The position numbers and the translations under genes are program-made. From a virus, in IMG/VR virus record IMGVR_UViG_3300030098_005075, positions 1-22,343 of that record: a DNA stretch of 22,343 bases; one strand, written 5' to 3'. Under the pieces are notes generated by a model. The model made no database searches, was not told the DNA's origin, and saw only the letters and a program-made list of their open reading frames with translations. Positions within the stretch are counted from its first letter, which is position 1. Each line of letters begins with the position of its first letter. Shown in pieces: positions 1 to 4,988 of the stretch.

Positions 1-31
1 TTTTTTCTATACTGTATAATACTATATAATA

Positions 32-50
32 TTATACTTATCAAGTATAA
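32..50. repeat. AT-rich inverted repeat at left edge
   Basis: Two perfect 8-base arms (TTATACTT and AAGTATAA) flank a 3-base loop inside a very AT-rich stretch (1-60) holding several TATAAT-like hexamers. It lies just beyond the stop of the last minus-strand gene. It could be a weak terminator, a protein-binding site or a promoter region continuing out of the window. No G+C-rich stem is present, so a classical terminator is not convincing. I see no gene in 1-84. Confidence 0.4.
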
Positions 51-84
51 GTGTATTTTTTACTGGTACACCTGGTACAGGACC

Positions 85-252
85 TTATAAATCACTTAGC
101 CCTGACCTTATTAACTCCCTCTCTGCTGCTTCTCTAAAGAACTCAATGTCCTCCTGTGCCTTCTCAAGCTCCGACCTTAAGCTTTGCATTAACATGTCCA
201 TTGTCTCTACTTTTTCCTCTAAAGCCTTGATTCTACGTTCTGATTCACTCAT
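85..252 (-). CDS. small acidic coiled-coil protein (55 aa)
   Basis: Not recognised. The 55-residue product is almost wholly charged and helical (many E, K and R, with spaced L, I and M), reading like one continuous coiled coil of about residues 3-48, so an oligomerisation or adaptor role is possible. The ATG at 252 is preceded by an AAAGGA Shine-Dalgarno site 6 bases away. It starts 3 bases after the stop of the Fis-like gene, so the two are very probably co-transcribed. It is the last gene of the minus-strand cluster in this window. The coding call rests on the ribosome site, spacing and regular amphipathic composition. Confidence 0.6.
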   Translation of the reverse strand: MSESERRIKALEEKVETMDMLMQSLRSELEKAQEDIEFFREAAERELIRSGLSDL

Positions 253-255
253 TTT

Positions 256-573
256 TTATCCTTTGAAGCGTTTTTTCTTATCATTATCTAGTCTTTTACC
301 TACTGCTAATTTAGTTTCACCACCCACGGTTTGATACTCAAAGCAGTCTCTCAACTGCCTTCTAGGTTCGTTAATTGTGAACCACCTTTCTACCCAACGT
401 ACCCGAAAACGCTTTAGATAACTAAACAAAGTAACTTGAGTTATGTTTAAAATCAACCCTGCTTTTACCTTATTACCCTTCGTATGTAACAGGGTCTTAG
501 CTATGCAATGCGCCTTAAAATCATCAAGGGGAACAACGTCCTCAATGCTCTGTGGGTTCATTATCCTGTCCAT
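256..573 (-). CDS. Fis/NtrC-type helix-turn-helix DNA-binding protein
   Basis: 105-residue protein. Residues about 18-57 match the layout of the Fis/HTH_8 domain that ends NtrC-type activators and Fis: a first helix (AKTLLHTKGNKVKAGLIL), a turn, then a recognition helix (ITQVTLFSYLKRF). It probably binds DNA and regulates phage or host transcription, or bends DNA. A basic C-terminal tail (DKKKRFKG) follows. The ATG at 573 is chosen because GGAGGT lies 4 bases upstream; an in-frame GTG at 585 lies upstream of that site. It overlaps the preceding gene by 32 bases. The family assignment is by eye; it could be another HTH class. Confidence 0.65.
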   Translation of the reverse strand: MDRIMNPQSIEDVVPLDDFKAHCIAKTLLHTKGNKVKAGLILNITQVTLFSYLKRFRVRWVERWFTINEPRRQLRDCFEYQTVGGETKLAVGKRLDNDKKKRFKG

Positions 574-775
574 CAATACCTCCACTCAATACTTTTGGTT
601 TATTCAGGCTATTAAGCCTTTCGTTCTCTTCTCGTAACTCTCCAATAGTGTCGATCATTTGCTCAAAGACCATATCCTCAAAACCCGTAGCACTCTCACT
701 TGAGGTTACAGCTTTTTTGTATCTCTTTAAGAAATAAACTAAGGTGTCTAAAATTTTACTCTGTTGTCTAGTCAT
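542..775 (-). CDS. small helical protein with coiled-coil segment (77 aa)
   Basis: Not recognised. The N-terminal half (residues 1-22) is a basic amphipathic helix, the middle is Ser/Glu rich, and residues about 35-55 (MIDTIGELREENERLNSL) form a short coiled coil. The start at 775 is preferred over an in-frame TTG at 826 because AAGGA lies 5 bases upstream and because the ATG overlaps the previous gene's stop by 8 bases (ATGACTAG), a usual translational-coupling arrangement. Its end overlaps the Fis-like gene by 32 bases. No function can be assigned. Confidence 0.6.
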   Translation of the reverse strand: MTRQQSKILDTLVYFLKRYKKAVTSSESATGFEDMVFEQMIDTIGELREENERLNSLNKPKVLSGGIDGQDNEPTEH

Positions 776-1052
776 AACAATCCTTCCAGTCTGTGGGTTC
801 AAGTCTACCATGATAGGCTTCCTCAAAAATGTTGTCTGCTCTCTCTTCTATCTCACGGTTCATTGCTTTTGTCAATTTTTTTTGCATATGTAAATTAATT
901 AATACTCTTTGCCATTCATCTTTTTCTTGATTCCATACCGCTATGCTATGAATTTTCCAATCGTCTTGAGCATAGAAGTCAACCATAACCGAGTATTCTT
1001 TGCCCTCAAAAATAAATATAACTTCCTCATCTTCGAATGTTGGTTCTTCCAC
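768..1052 (-). CDS. small acidic phage protein (94 aa, GTG start)
   Basis: Not recognised. The N-terminal half alternates acidic and hydrophobic residues in a probable beta-sheet (VIFIFEGKEYSVMVDFYA, then IHSIAVWN); the C-terminal half is helical (residues about 55-80) and ends in an acidic tail. The GTG at 1052 is supported by GGAGG 7 bases upstream, and it directly abuts the TAA of the preceding 41-codon gene (TAAGTG). It could be a soluble host-interaction or DNA-mimic-type protein, but that is only suggested by its acidity. Confidence 0.65.
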   Translation of the reverse strand: MEEPTFEDEEVIFIFEGKEYSVMVDFYAQDDWKIHSIAVWNQEKDEWQRVLINLHMQKKLTKAMNREIEERADNIFEEAYHGRLEPTDWKDCYD

Positions 1053-1178
1053 TTATCCCTCCAGAAATTCTATTGCTTCTTTTAATCTCTTAATCTCATT
1101 ATGCCAATCATCGTCATAAATTTCAAGAGTTTTTATGACATCGGTAATTTTTTCAATTGCTTCCTCTCTCTTTAGCAT
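1053..1178 (-). CDS. 41-aa helical microprotein
   Basis: Not recognised. A 41-codon reading frame of mostly helical, charged residues (MLKREEAIEKITDVIKTLE, then IKRLKEAIEFLEG). AAGGGG lies 6 bases before the ATG, the stop TAA is followed without a gap by the GTG of the next gene, and the start overlaps the end of the lipoprotein gene by 26 bases. The overlaps, ribosome site and regular heptad-like pattern argue for a real gene despite its size. Function unknown. Confidence 0.5.
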   Translation of the reverse strand: MLKREEAIEKITDVIKTLEIYDDDWHNEIKRLKEAIEFLEG

Positions 1179-1458
1179 CCTTATCCCCTTCAATAAAATC
1201 TATATAACCTCTCCAATGCTCTTTACAATATGCCTTTATGTCCTTAGCCTTCCAAGCGTGTTCTTTTTGTTTCATCTTAGTACAAGCGGCTATAGCCTTT
1301 TCCCTAGTTTCTTCACTAAAAGCTGGCGACCTTCCGACCGTCTGATTAAAGTCTACTTGACTATTAATTTTACAACTAGAAAGGGATATCATCAACAGTA
1401 AAATCAGCATCGGGGTTAACATAATTTTCAAACCTATCATCGTCTGTAATATTCTCAT
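1153..1458 (-). CDS. predicted lipoprotein
   Basis: 101-residue precursor. A positively charged start (R2, K11) is followed by a hydrophobic core (residues 12-26) and a lipobox L26-S27-S28-C29, the usual signal peptidase II site. The mature part, about 72 residues, is hydrophilic and helical with two further cysteines (AACTKMK and AYCKEHW). It should be lipid-anchored in the host envelope. Small phage lipoproteins include outer-membrane spanins and superinfection blockers; neither identity is shown, and no partner inner-membrane spanin is evident. The ATG at 1458 has AAGGA 7 bases upstream. Its first 83 bases overlap, in another frame, the gene ending in an SSB-like tip. Confidence 0.6.
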   Translation of the reverse strand: MRILQTMIGLKIMLTPMLILLLMISLSSCKINSQVDFNQTVGRSPAFSEETREKAIAACTKMKQKEHAWKAKDIKAYCKEHWRGYIDFIEGDKDAKERGSN

Positions 1459-1543
1459 TTTTCATTCCTTCTTCAATTAAAAACTGTTCGTGTTCGTATG
1501 TTAATAAATCATCAAAATCAATCATTCTTAATACTTTACTCAT
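1376..1543 (-). CDS. acidic microprotein with SSB-like C-terminal tip
   Basis: 55-residue, strongly acidic protein. Its last residues, DFTVDDIPF, closely resemble the C-terminal tip of bacterial single-stranded DNA-binding protein (E. coli SSB ends DFDDDIPF), the peptide that docks many replication and repair enzymes. There is no OB fold, so it cannot be an ordinary SSB. Inference: a decoy or recruiter for SSB-tip-binding host enzymes such as RecO, PriA, exonuclease I or Pol III chi. AAGGGG and AAGGA precede the ATG; the start overlaps the previous gene by 8 bases (ATGAGTAA). The 3' end is embedded in the lipoprotein signal-peptide region. Confidence 0.6.
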   Translation of the reverse strand: MSKVLRMIDFDDLLTYEHEQFLIEEGMKNENITDDDRFENYVNPDADFTVDDIPF

Positions 1544-1709
1544 TCCTTAGCCCCTTGTTATTTATTACTCTACCCATATCAATGAGAGTCACGGCTTTGT
1601 CCTCTGATATGCCATAAAACTCTGCAAACTTTTTAACACTAAGATAATTATTAAAGAAGTCTAAATAAAATAATTCTAATTTAAGTAAAGCTTCGTTAAT
1701 TTCTCTCAC
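1536..1709 (-). CDS. small HTH-like protein (57 aa, GTG start)
   Basis: 57-residue protein with a hydrophobic helix (residues 8-22, LLKLELFYLDFFNNYL) followed by a segment like a short helix-turn-helix (residues 24-49, VKKFAEFYGISEDKAVTLID and then GRVI). It may bind DNA, or the helix may only pack the fold; no family is claimed. The GTG at 1709 has AAAGGGG 5 bases upstream and overlaps the previous gene's stop by 4 bases (GTGA); its own stop overlaps the next start by 8 bases. This chain of overlaps makes the reading frame credible. Confidence 0.55.
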   Translation of the reverse strand: MREINEALLKLELFYLDFFNNYLSVKKFAEFYGISEDKAVTLIDMGRVINNKGLRNE

Positions 1710-2035
1710 TTATTCCCCTTTGGCTTGACCGTAGTAATTGAAACAATCGCCTTAGGTGTTGCCAGTACAGCATCTTTTTGAGGCGTGTTATCTCTGTATA
1801 ATAGCACAATCATCCCATGCTGTCTACATAATAATTGGAAGTTCTTAAAATGAATTGTAGTTGTACAAGTTAAATGGTCCGAAGCCGTTCCTACCGTGTT
1901 TATTGTACTGGCATTAATGTTCGTAGGCATAAACCAGGATTTAGTCGCTTTCGGTGTCTTGATCGACACCATTACCGTCGAAGCCATTGAGGTTGTCCCT
2001 ATCATTAATGCGGCTAAGGCTAATAATTTTTTCAT
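1706..2035 (-). CDS. secreted or periplasmic small protein
   Basis: 109-residue precursor with a textbook Sec signal peptide: KK at positions 2-3, hydrophobic core LLALAALMIG and a probable signal peptidase I site after SMA (about residue 18). The mature part, about 90 residues, is Thr/Ser/Val rich, probably beta-structured, and has two cysteines (LTCTTT and LLCRQH) that could form a disulfide in the periplasm. AAGGAG lies 8 bases before the ATG. Function not recognised; export suggests a role at the envelope, such as superinfection control or lysis timing (inference). Confidence 0.65.
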   Translation of the reverse strand: MKKLLALAALMIGTTSMASTVMVSIKTPKATKSWFMPTNINASTINTVGTASDHLTCTTTIHFKNFQLLCRQHGMIVLLYRDNTPQKDAVLATPKAIVSITTVKPKGNK

Positions 2036-2046
2036 CGTCTTTACTC

Positions 2047-2056
2047 CTTACGTAAG
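2047..2056. promoter_or_regulatory. perfect 10-base palindrome at ribosome site
   Basis: CTTACGTAAG is a perfect palindrome that overlaps the AAGGAG ribosome site of the exported-protein gene starting at 2035. It could be a small operator, or chance in AT-rich DNA. No second copy was noticed. Confidence 0.2.
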
Positions 2057-2098
2057 TGAAATCTAATAAATGTTTTAATATTGAACCTGGACAAACCA

Positions 2099-2515
2099 TT
2101 ATTGATTTCTCCAAAAAGTATTTTGCTCTGCACCTTTTCGGGTCTTGTAGGCTTTGACAAGCATTGGTTGTTGTGTCTTGTAGCGTCTAAACGTCCCAAA
2201 CTTCGCACCTTCCCCCATGCGCTGCATGACCTTATCTAGTTTAGCCTCATCGGTTATGATGTCTCTCATGGTTTCTAATTCAGAAGTAAAAAACTCCGAG
2301 TTCTTATCATTTTTATAAAACCCCTCTGGTAACTCCATAGCTCTCTCTTTTTTTCTCTTAGTGAACTCGCCATGAGACTTGATAGCTTCCTTCATTGACT
2401 CGTTTAAATGACTTTTATCTTCGTTCATAGCTTGACTCAATAACTCTGATAACTCTGGTCTCTCTTCTACGTTAATCTTTCCATCTTTCATTGTAATCAT
2501 GTTAAACTTAATCAT
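2099..2515 (-). CDS. unrecognised 138-aa protein, first gene of an operon
   Basis: Not recognised. The product is hydrophilic and helical, with an acidic N-terminal half (VEERPELSELLSQAM) and a basic C-terminal third (FGTFRRYKTQQPMLVKAYKT) that could contact nucleic acid. The ATG at 2515 is chosen over an in-frame upstream start at 2566 because AAAGGGG lies 6 bases before it and because the promoter -10 (2538-2543) falls between the two, so the longer form would not be transcribed. It heads the transcription unit running to 85. Confidence 0.65.
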   Translation of the reverse strand: MIKFNMITMKDGKINVEERPELSELLSQAMNEDKSHLNESMKEAIKSHGEFTKRKKERAMELPEGFYKNDKNSEFFTSELETMRDIITDEAKLDKVMQRMGEGAKFGTFRRYKTQQPMLVKAYKTRKGAEQNTFWRNQ

Positions 2516-2537
2516 TTTATTCCCCTTTGTTAATACT

Positions 2538-2566
2538 ATAATACACGAAAAAGCCTTGTAGGTCAA
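2538..2566 (-). promoter_or_regulatory. sigma70-type promoter
   Basis: On the minus strand: -35 TTGACC (2561-2566), 17-base spacer, -10 TATTAT (2538-2543). The predicted start is near 2531, giving a leader of about 16 bases that is little more than the AAAGGGG ribosome site. The -35 sits in the imperfect palindrome AGGTC-TT-GACCT (2559-2570), a possible operator. It would drive the genes from 2515 down to 85. Confidence 0.65.
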
Positions 2567-2582
2567 GACCTGTATAATATTT

Positions 2583-2789
2583 TCACGCTTTGACCTTAAC
2601 CATCTTAAATTCTGCCGTAGGGTTATGTTCTCTCAAGTCCATCAAAACCTCATAAGCCCAATAATGGTTTAACAATGAGGCATGTATCAAATTAATAACA
2701 GGCTTATTATTTTGAAGGTCCATCGGTCTAAACCTTTTCATTCCTTCCGTTTTAACATAAATGTTATATAACTCATCTCTTAAAATCAT
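2583..2789 (-). CDS. unrecognised 68-aa protein
   Basis: Not recognised. Mixed helical protein with a central hydrophobic stretch (INLIHASLLNHYWAYEVLMD) too polar to be a confident membrane segment. The ATG at 2789 overlaps the preceding stop by 4 bases (ATGA) and has GAGGG 4 bases upstream. It is the last gene of the operon starting near 3848; the next promoter follows within 20 bases of its stop. Confidence 0.6.
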   Translation of the reverse strand: MILRDELYNIYVKTEGMKRFRPMDLQNNKPVINLIHASLLNHYWAYEVLMDLREHNPTAEFKMVKVKA

Positions 2790-2947
2790 TCTGCCCTCAC
2801 TTTTTTTATTTCTATAGTGCCACCCATAGCTATTAAATATTCAGTTTTTAAATAAAGAGCTTCCTTCTTAGTTGAAGCTGTGTCTATTACTTCTCCATTC
2901 CAAATTAAATCATACTCAAATTTCATAGCGGTCCATTCCCTTTTCAT
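2786..2947 (-). CDS. 53-aa microprotein
   Basis: Not recognised. Compact beta-beta-alpha-beta-like pattern (FEYDLIWNGEVID, then KKEALYLKTEYLIAMGG, then TIEIKKVR), consistent with a small globular fold. The ATG at 2947 overlaps the upstream stop by 4 bases and has GGAGG 9 bases upstream; an alternative ATG at 2926 would give 46 residues. It overlaps the downstream start by 4 bases. Function unknown. Confidence 0.55.
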   Translation of the reverse strand: MKREWTAMKFEYDLIWNGEVIDTASTKKEALYLKTEYLIAMGGTIEIKKVRAE

Positions 2948-3153
2948 ATTGGTCTGCCTCCTCTACAGTCTTGAACGGTCCTAATCAAAATAGAACCGTC
3001 TTTTTGTTTAAGTAATACTATTAAAGTATAACACCCATTTTTAAGTCTAACACCACCATCATCAAACTCTAGTTCTTTAGTCTCGCCTATTTTACTCATG
3101 GCTATAAACAAAACAGTAACTAAAAGCATGTCCTTCATTATCTTTAAAATCAT
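2944..3153 (-). CDS. small membrane-anchored or exported protein (69 aa)
   Basis: N-terminal basic, then hydrophobic segment (residues about 1-21: MILKIMKDMLLVTVLFIAMS) followed by a polar beta-rich domain with two cysteines (NGCYTLIVLL and QDCRGG). It could be a single-pass inner-membrane protein with a periplasmic domain, or an uncleaved signal anchor. The ATG at 3153 has AAAGGAG 5 bases upstream; an in-frame ATG at 3174 has no ribosome site. It overlaps the next gene by 4 bases. Function not recognised. Confidence 0.6.
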   Translation of the reverse strand: MILKIMKDMLLVTVLFIAMSKIGETKELEFDDGGVRLKNGCYTLIVLLKQKDGSILIRTVQDCRGGRPI

Positions 3154-3192
3154 AATAACTCCTTTGCCCTCCATGGCTTATTGACTGAGACT

Positions 3193-3588
3193 TTACTTCA
3201 TTATTTGCTGATATTGACCATAAGTAAAAGATTGATTCCAACTCTCTACCGTATAAGGTTTATAGGGTTCTTCAATGAACCTTCCTACAACAAAGCTTCC
3301 ATTGTTTGGATGTGCAGTAAAATAAACAGTGTCAGTTTCAAACTCAAAAGACAACTCTCTACCCCTAACATACCAGACAAAGTTTTTTTGATAGACCTTA
3401 AACCCAAAACGCTTTAAAAAATCATTCATACAATTTTTAGTATGATTTGTTTTCCATCCACCATTATTCAATCTTATTCTAGTCGAACCGTCCTCAAGGT
3501 TCTCTGCTATAACAATAACAGTGTCGTAAAGCTTATAATACTCTTTGTTGCCTATATTCCAAACACTAAGACCTTTTCTTTGTCGCAT
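3193..3588 (-). CDS. unrecognised 131-aa beta-rich phage protein
   Basis: Rich in aromatic residues and beta strands (YYKLYDTVIVIAE, TRIRLNNGGWKTNHTK, NFVWYVRGREL). The pattern of a short strand pair followed by NGGW and TKNCMNDFLKRFG is, from memory, like a small phage protein family of unknown function that carries 'L-N-x-G-G-W-x-T'; I cannot name it safely. The ATG at 3588 is chosen over a TTG at 3600 because a GGGGGT ribosome site sits between them, 5 bases before the ATG. Its start overlaps the preceding small gene by 23 bases. Confidence 0.7.
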   Translation of the reverse strand: MRQRKGLSVWNIGNKEYYKLYDTVIVIAENLEDGSTRIRLNNGGWKTNHTKNCMNDFLKRFGFKVYQKNFVWYVRGRELSFEFETDTVYFTAHPNNGSFVVGRFIEEPYKPYTVESWNQSFTYGQYQQIMK

Positions 3589-3697
3589 CTTTACCCCCAA
3601 AAGCTTTATTAATTAACTTAATTCTTTTATCTCTCTTAATCTTATCCTGAGAAACCGTAGGCTTTATGATTTTATAAGCCCAAAAATTTTTCATCAT
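3566..3697 (-). CDS. 43-aa basic microprotein
   Basis: Not recognised. A short, strongly basic product (about a third K or R) that could bind nucleic acid. Tandem ATGs lie at 3697 and 3694, the first overlapping the preceding stop by 4 bases (ATGA). There is GGAGG on the coding strand about 9 bases upstream. The 3' end overlaps the next gene by 23 bases. Evidence is positional; the reading frame could be non-functional. Confidence 0.45.
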   Translation of the reverse strand: MMKNFWAYKIIKPTVSQDKIKRDKRIKLINKAFGGKDATKKRS

Positions 3698-3837
3698 GCA
3701 GCCTCCAATACAGGTAAAAGGTGTTTATAGGGAAACTCAACATAAACCCACTCCTGACAGTCTTTTTGAGTATCAGGCTTTATAATAAGCGGAATAACGT
3801 TTTCTAATGTTTCAAGTTTTATAGTTTTTGTTTTCAT
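3694..3837 (-). CDS. 47-aa microprotein, first gene of an operon
   Basis: Not recognised. A 47-codon frame (IKLETLENVIPLIIKP, then WVYVEFPYKHLLPVLEA) with regular hydrophobic spacing. The ATG at 3837 has AAGGGG 5 bases upstream and stands directly downstream of a near-consensus promoter, so it should be the first translated gene of this unit. It overlaps the next start by 4 bases. Function unknown. Confidence 0.55.
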   Translation of the reverse strand: MKTKTIKLETLENVIPLIIKPDTQKDCQEWVYVEFPYKHLLPVLEAA

Positions 3838-3854
3838 TGAGTCCCCTTATAAAC

Positions 3855-3883
3855 ATATTAACAGAAAAACCTTCCTTGGTCAA
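3855..3883 (-). promoter_or_regulatory. sigma70-type promoter
   Basis: On the minus strand: -35 TTGACC (3878-3883), 17-base spacer, -10 TAATAT (3855-3860). The spacer shares the AAGG...TTTTTC arrangement of the promoter at 2538-2566. The predicted start is near 3848, leaving only about 11 leader bases and placing AAGGGG at the 5' end. It should drive the genes from 3837 to 2583. Confidence 0.6.
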
Positions 3884-3889
3884 GCGTTT

Positions 3890-4324
3890 TTATGCAATAT
3901 GTCTTAAATCGCAAATATAGTAATCATTCCCGTCTTTAGTATAGTTCTCGCATTGTGTGGCTATACCCTTAGTTGTAGCAATGAATTTTCCTAACTTCTC
4001 GGACTTGACCTGATTAAGTGAAGCGTCAAAAGCCTTGACCATAAACCTCAATTCAGCATTCCTGTCAGAGTCAACAAAAAGTATGGAATGTTGATCATAA
4101 ATGTGGGCAAGTTGTTCAACCGTAGAATAATCAAACACCTGATTAATAACAGGCACTAAGATTGATAACTCCGACTCCCCTCTGTAAACTCCTTCGACCA
4201 CCTTAAATCTAAGACCGAATGTCTTAAGGTGATTCAAGACCTTCTTATGGTTCTCAAGGTTATCAGCTTTGGATAATCTAGATTGAAATACTGAAAATAT
4301 AACAAAAGCATCATTTTTTTTCAT
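3890..4324 (-). CDS. unrecognised conserved-looking protein (144 aa)
   Basis: First gene of the leftward cluster. The layout is an N-terminal strand (AFVIFSVFQS), an ENHKKVLNHLKTFG helix, then VVEGVYRGESELSILVPV, then SILFVDSDRNAELRF. The order 'EN...L...G, G-Y-x-G-x-x-E-x-S, xFVD-x-x-R-x-A-x-L' vaguely recalls DUF3293-like proteins, but I would not assign that. It is probably a soluble early protein of unknown function. The ATG at 4324 has AAAGGGG 5 bases upstream and a sigma70-type promoter just beyond. Confidence 0.7.
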   Translation of the reverse strand: MKKNDAFVIFSVFQSRLSKADNLENHKKVLNHLKTFGLRFKVVEGVYRGESELSILVPVINQVFDYSTVEQLAHIYDQHSILFVDSDRNAELRFMVKAFDASLNQVKSEKLGKFIATTKGIATQCENYTKDGNDYYICDLRHIA

Positions 4325-4353
4325 TTTTTCCCCTTTGGTTATTGGTTAATAAG

Positions 4354-4382
4354 AGTATAGCACGATAAGGCAAAACCTACAA
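4354..4382 (-). promoter_or_regulatory. sigma70-type promoter (leftward)
   Basis: On the minus strand: -35 TTGTAG (4377-4382), 17-base spacer, -10 TATACT (4354-4359); predicted start near 4347. It drives the gene at 4324. It overlaps the region in which a rightward promoter is expected, so the two could compete. Confidence 0.55.
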
Positions 4383-4392
4383 GACTTTTTAT

Positions 4393-4398
4393 TATAAT
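4393..4398 (+). promoter_or_regulatory. candidate rightward -10 element
   Basis: A perfect TATAAT stands 16 bases before the first plus-strand start codon (4415). No matching -35 is visible at the usual distance, so an activator or a phage factor may be needed. If used, the transcript would begin near 4405, leaving a leader of only about 10 bases. Confidence 0.35.
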
Positions 4399-4414
4399 AA
4401 GTGTACAAATAATT

Positions 4415-4888
4415 ATGAGCAAAAAAGAGCAAAAAAAGCCCCCATTTAAAGAGCTACAAAGAGCATGGTATAAAATACTAGATGAGTCGGGTTTCGACGA
4501 TATCGAACGGTCTGGAAAGAATAGACAACGTTTTTTTGATGAGTATAGTGGAATACTAAAGAGACCGACAAGCGTAGTAAGGGCAAAATATGATTTATTT
4601 ACTGAAAAATACTATAATATAGCAAGTTTTTTAAGCTATAATGCTACTTTTTTACCCAAAATAGACCTTAAAGTACTAGAATTACATGGCAAAGGCTACA
4701 CAACTCAACGTATTTCCGACTATTTACGAGAAAACTTTGAATACCCTTTAAATAAAAAAGGTAGAAAAGGTAAACCCTACTCGATTTTTTTTGTTCACAC
4801 CAAACTTAAGTACCTGAAATTATTAATATTAATCTATGCACGAACAGACTGTTTAGACACTGTTAAGATATCTTGGCAATCTATGTAG
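4415..4888 (+). CDS. HTH-like protein, first rightward gene
   Basis: 157 residues. The N-terminal half contains the pattern WYKILDESGFDDIE (residues about 18-31), which I associate loosely with small phage regulatory proteins encoded near terminase genes. Residues about 89-110 (DLKVLELHGKGYTTQRISDY) look like a helix-turn-helix, followed by basic residues and a hydrophobic helix (YLKLLILIYA). A DNA-binding role is likely, possibly regulating the divergent region beside it or helping packaging. No Shine-Dalgarno site precedes the ATG, and a TATAAT lies just upstream, so translation may be near-leaderless. Certainty about function is low. Confidence 0.65.
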   Translation: MSKKEQKKPPFKELQRAWYKILDESGFDDIERSGKNRQRFFDEYSGILKRPTSVVRAKYDLFTEKYYNIASFLSYNATFLPKIDLKVLELHGKGYTTQRISDYLRENFEYPLNKKGRKGKPYSIFFVHTKLKYLKLLILIYARTDCLDTVKISWQSM

Positions 4889-4988
4889 CAATTGTTAAGA
4901 TAACTTGATGGGGAGGTTAAAAAAAGGCTTGACTTTCCAAAAACCCTCTGTAAGACTGAATAATAAAACACCGCTTTCTGGAGCAAAT

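Noticed and set aside
63-79. Direct repeat CTGGTACA twice, near the left edge
   Set aside because: Only two 8-base copies one base apart; too short to call an attachment site or origin, and any similarity to the GGTACA tract at 20998-21015 is probably chance.
1135-1401. Plus-strand frame with hydrophobic, Phe/Leu/Ser-rich translation
   Set aside because: It overlaps three minus-strand genes and has no ribosome site; hydrophobic composition is expected antisense to charged minus-strand codons.
2036-2098. TTGTCC with a TTTATT-like element as an extra minus promoter
   Set aside because: Spacing and hexamers are weak, and the gene is already served by the promoter at 2538-2566.
2515-2566. Upstream in-frame extension of the gene ending at 2099
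   Set aside because: The extension would start upstream of the promoter -10 at 2538-2543, and the ATG at 2515 has a strong ribosome site.
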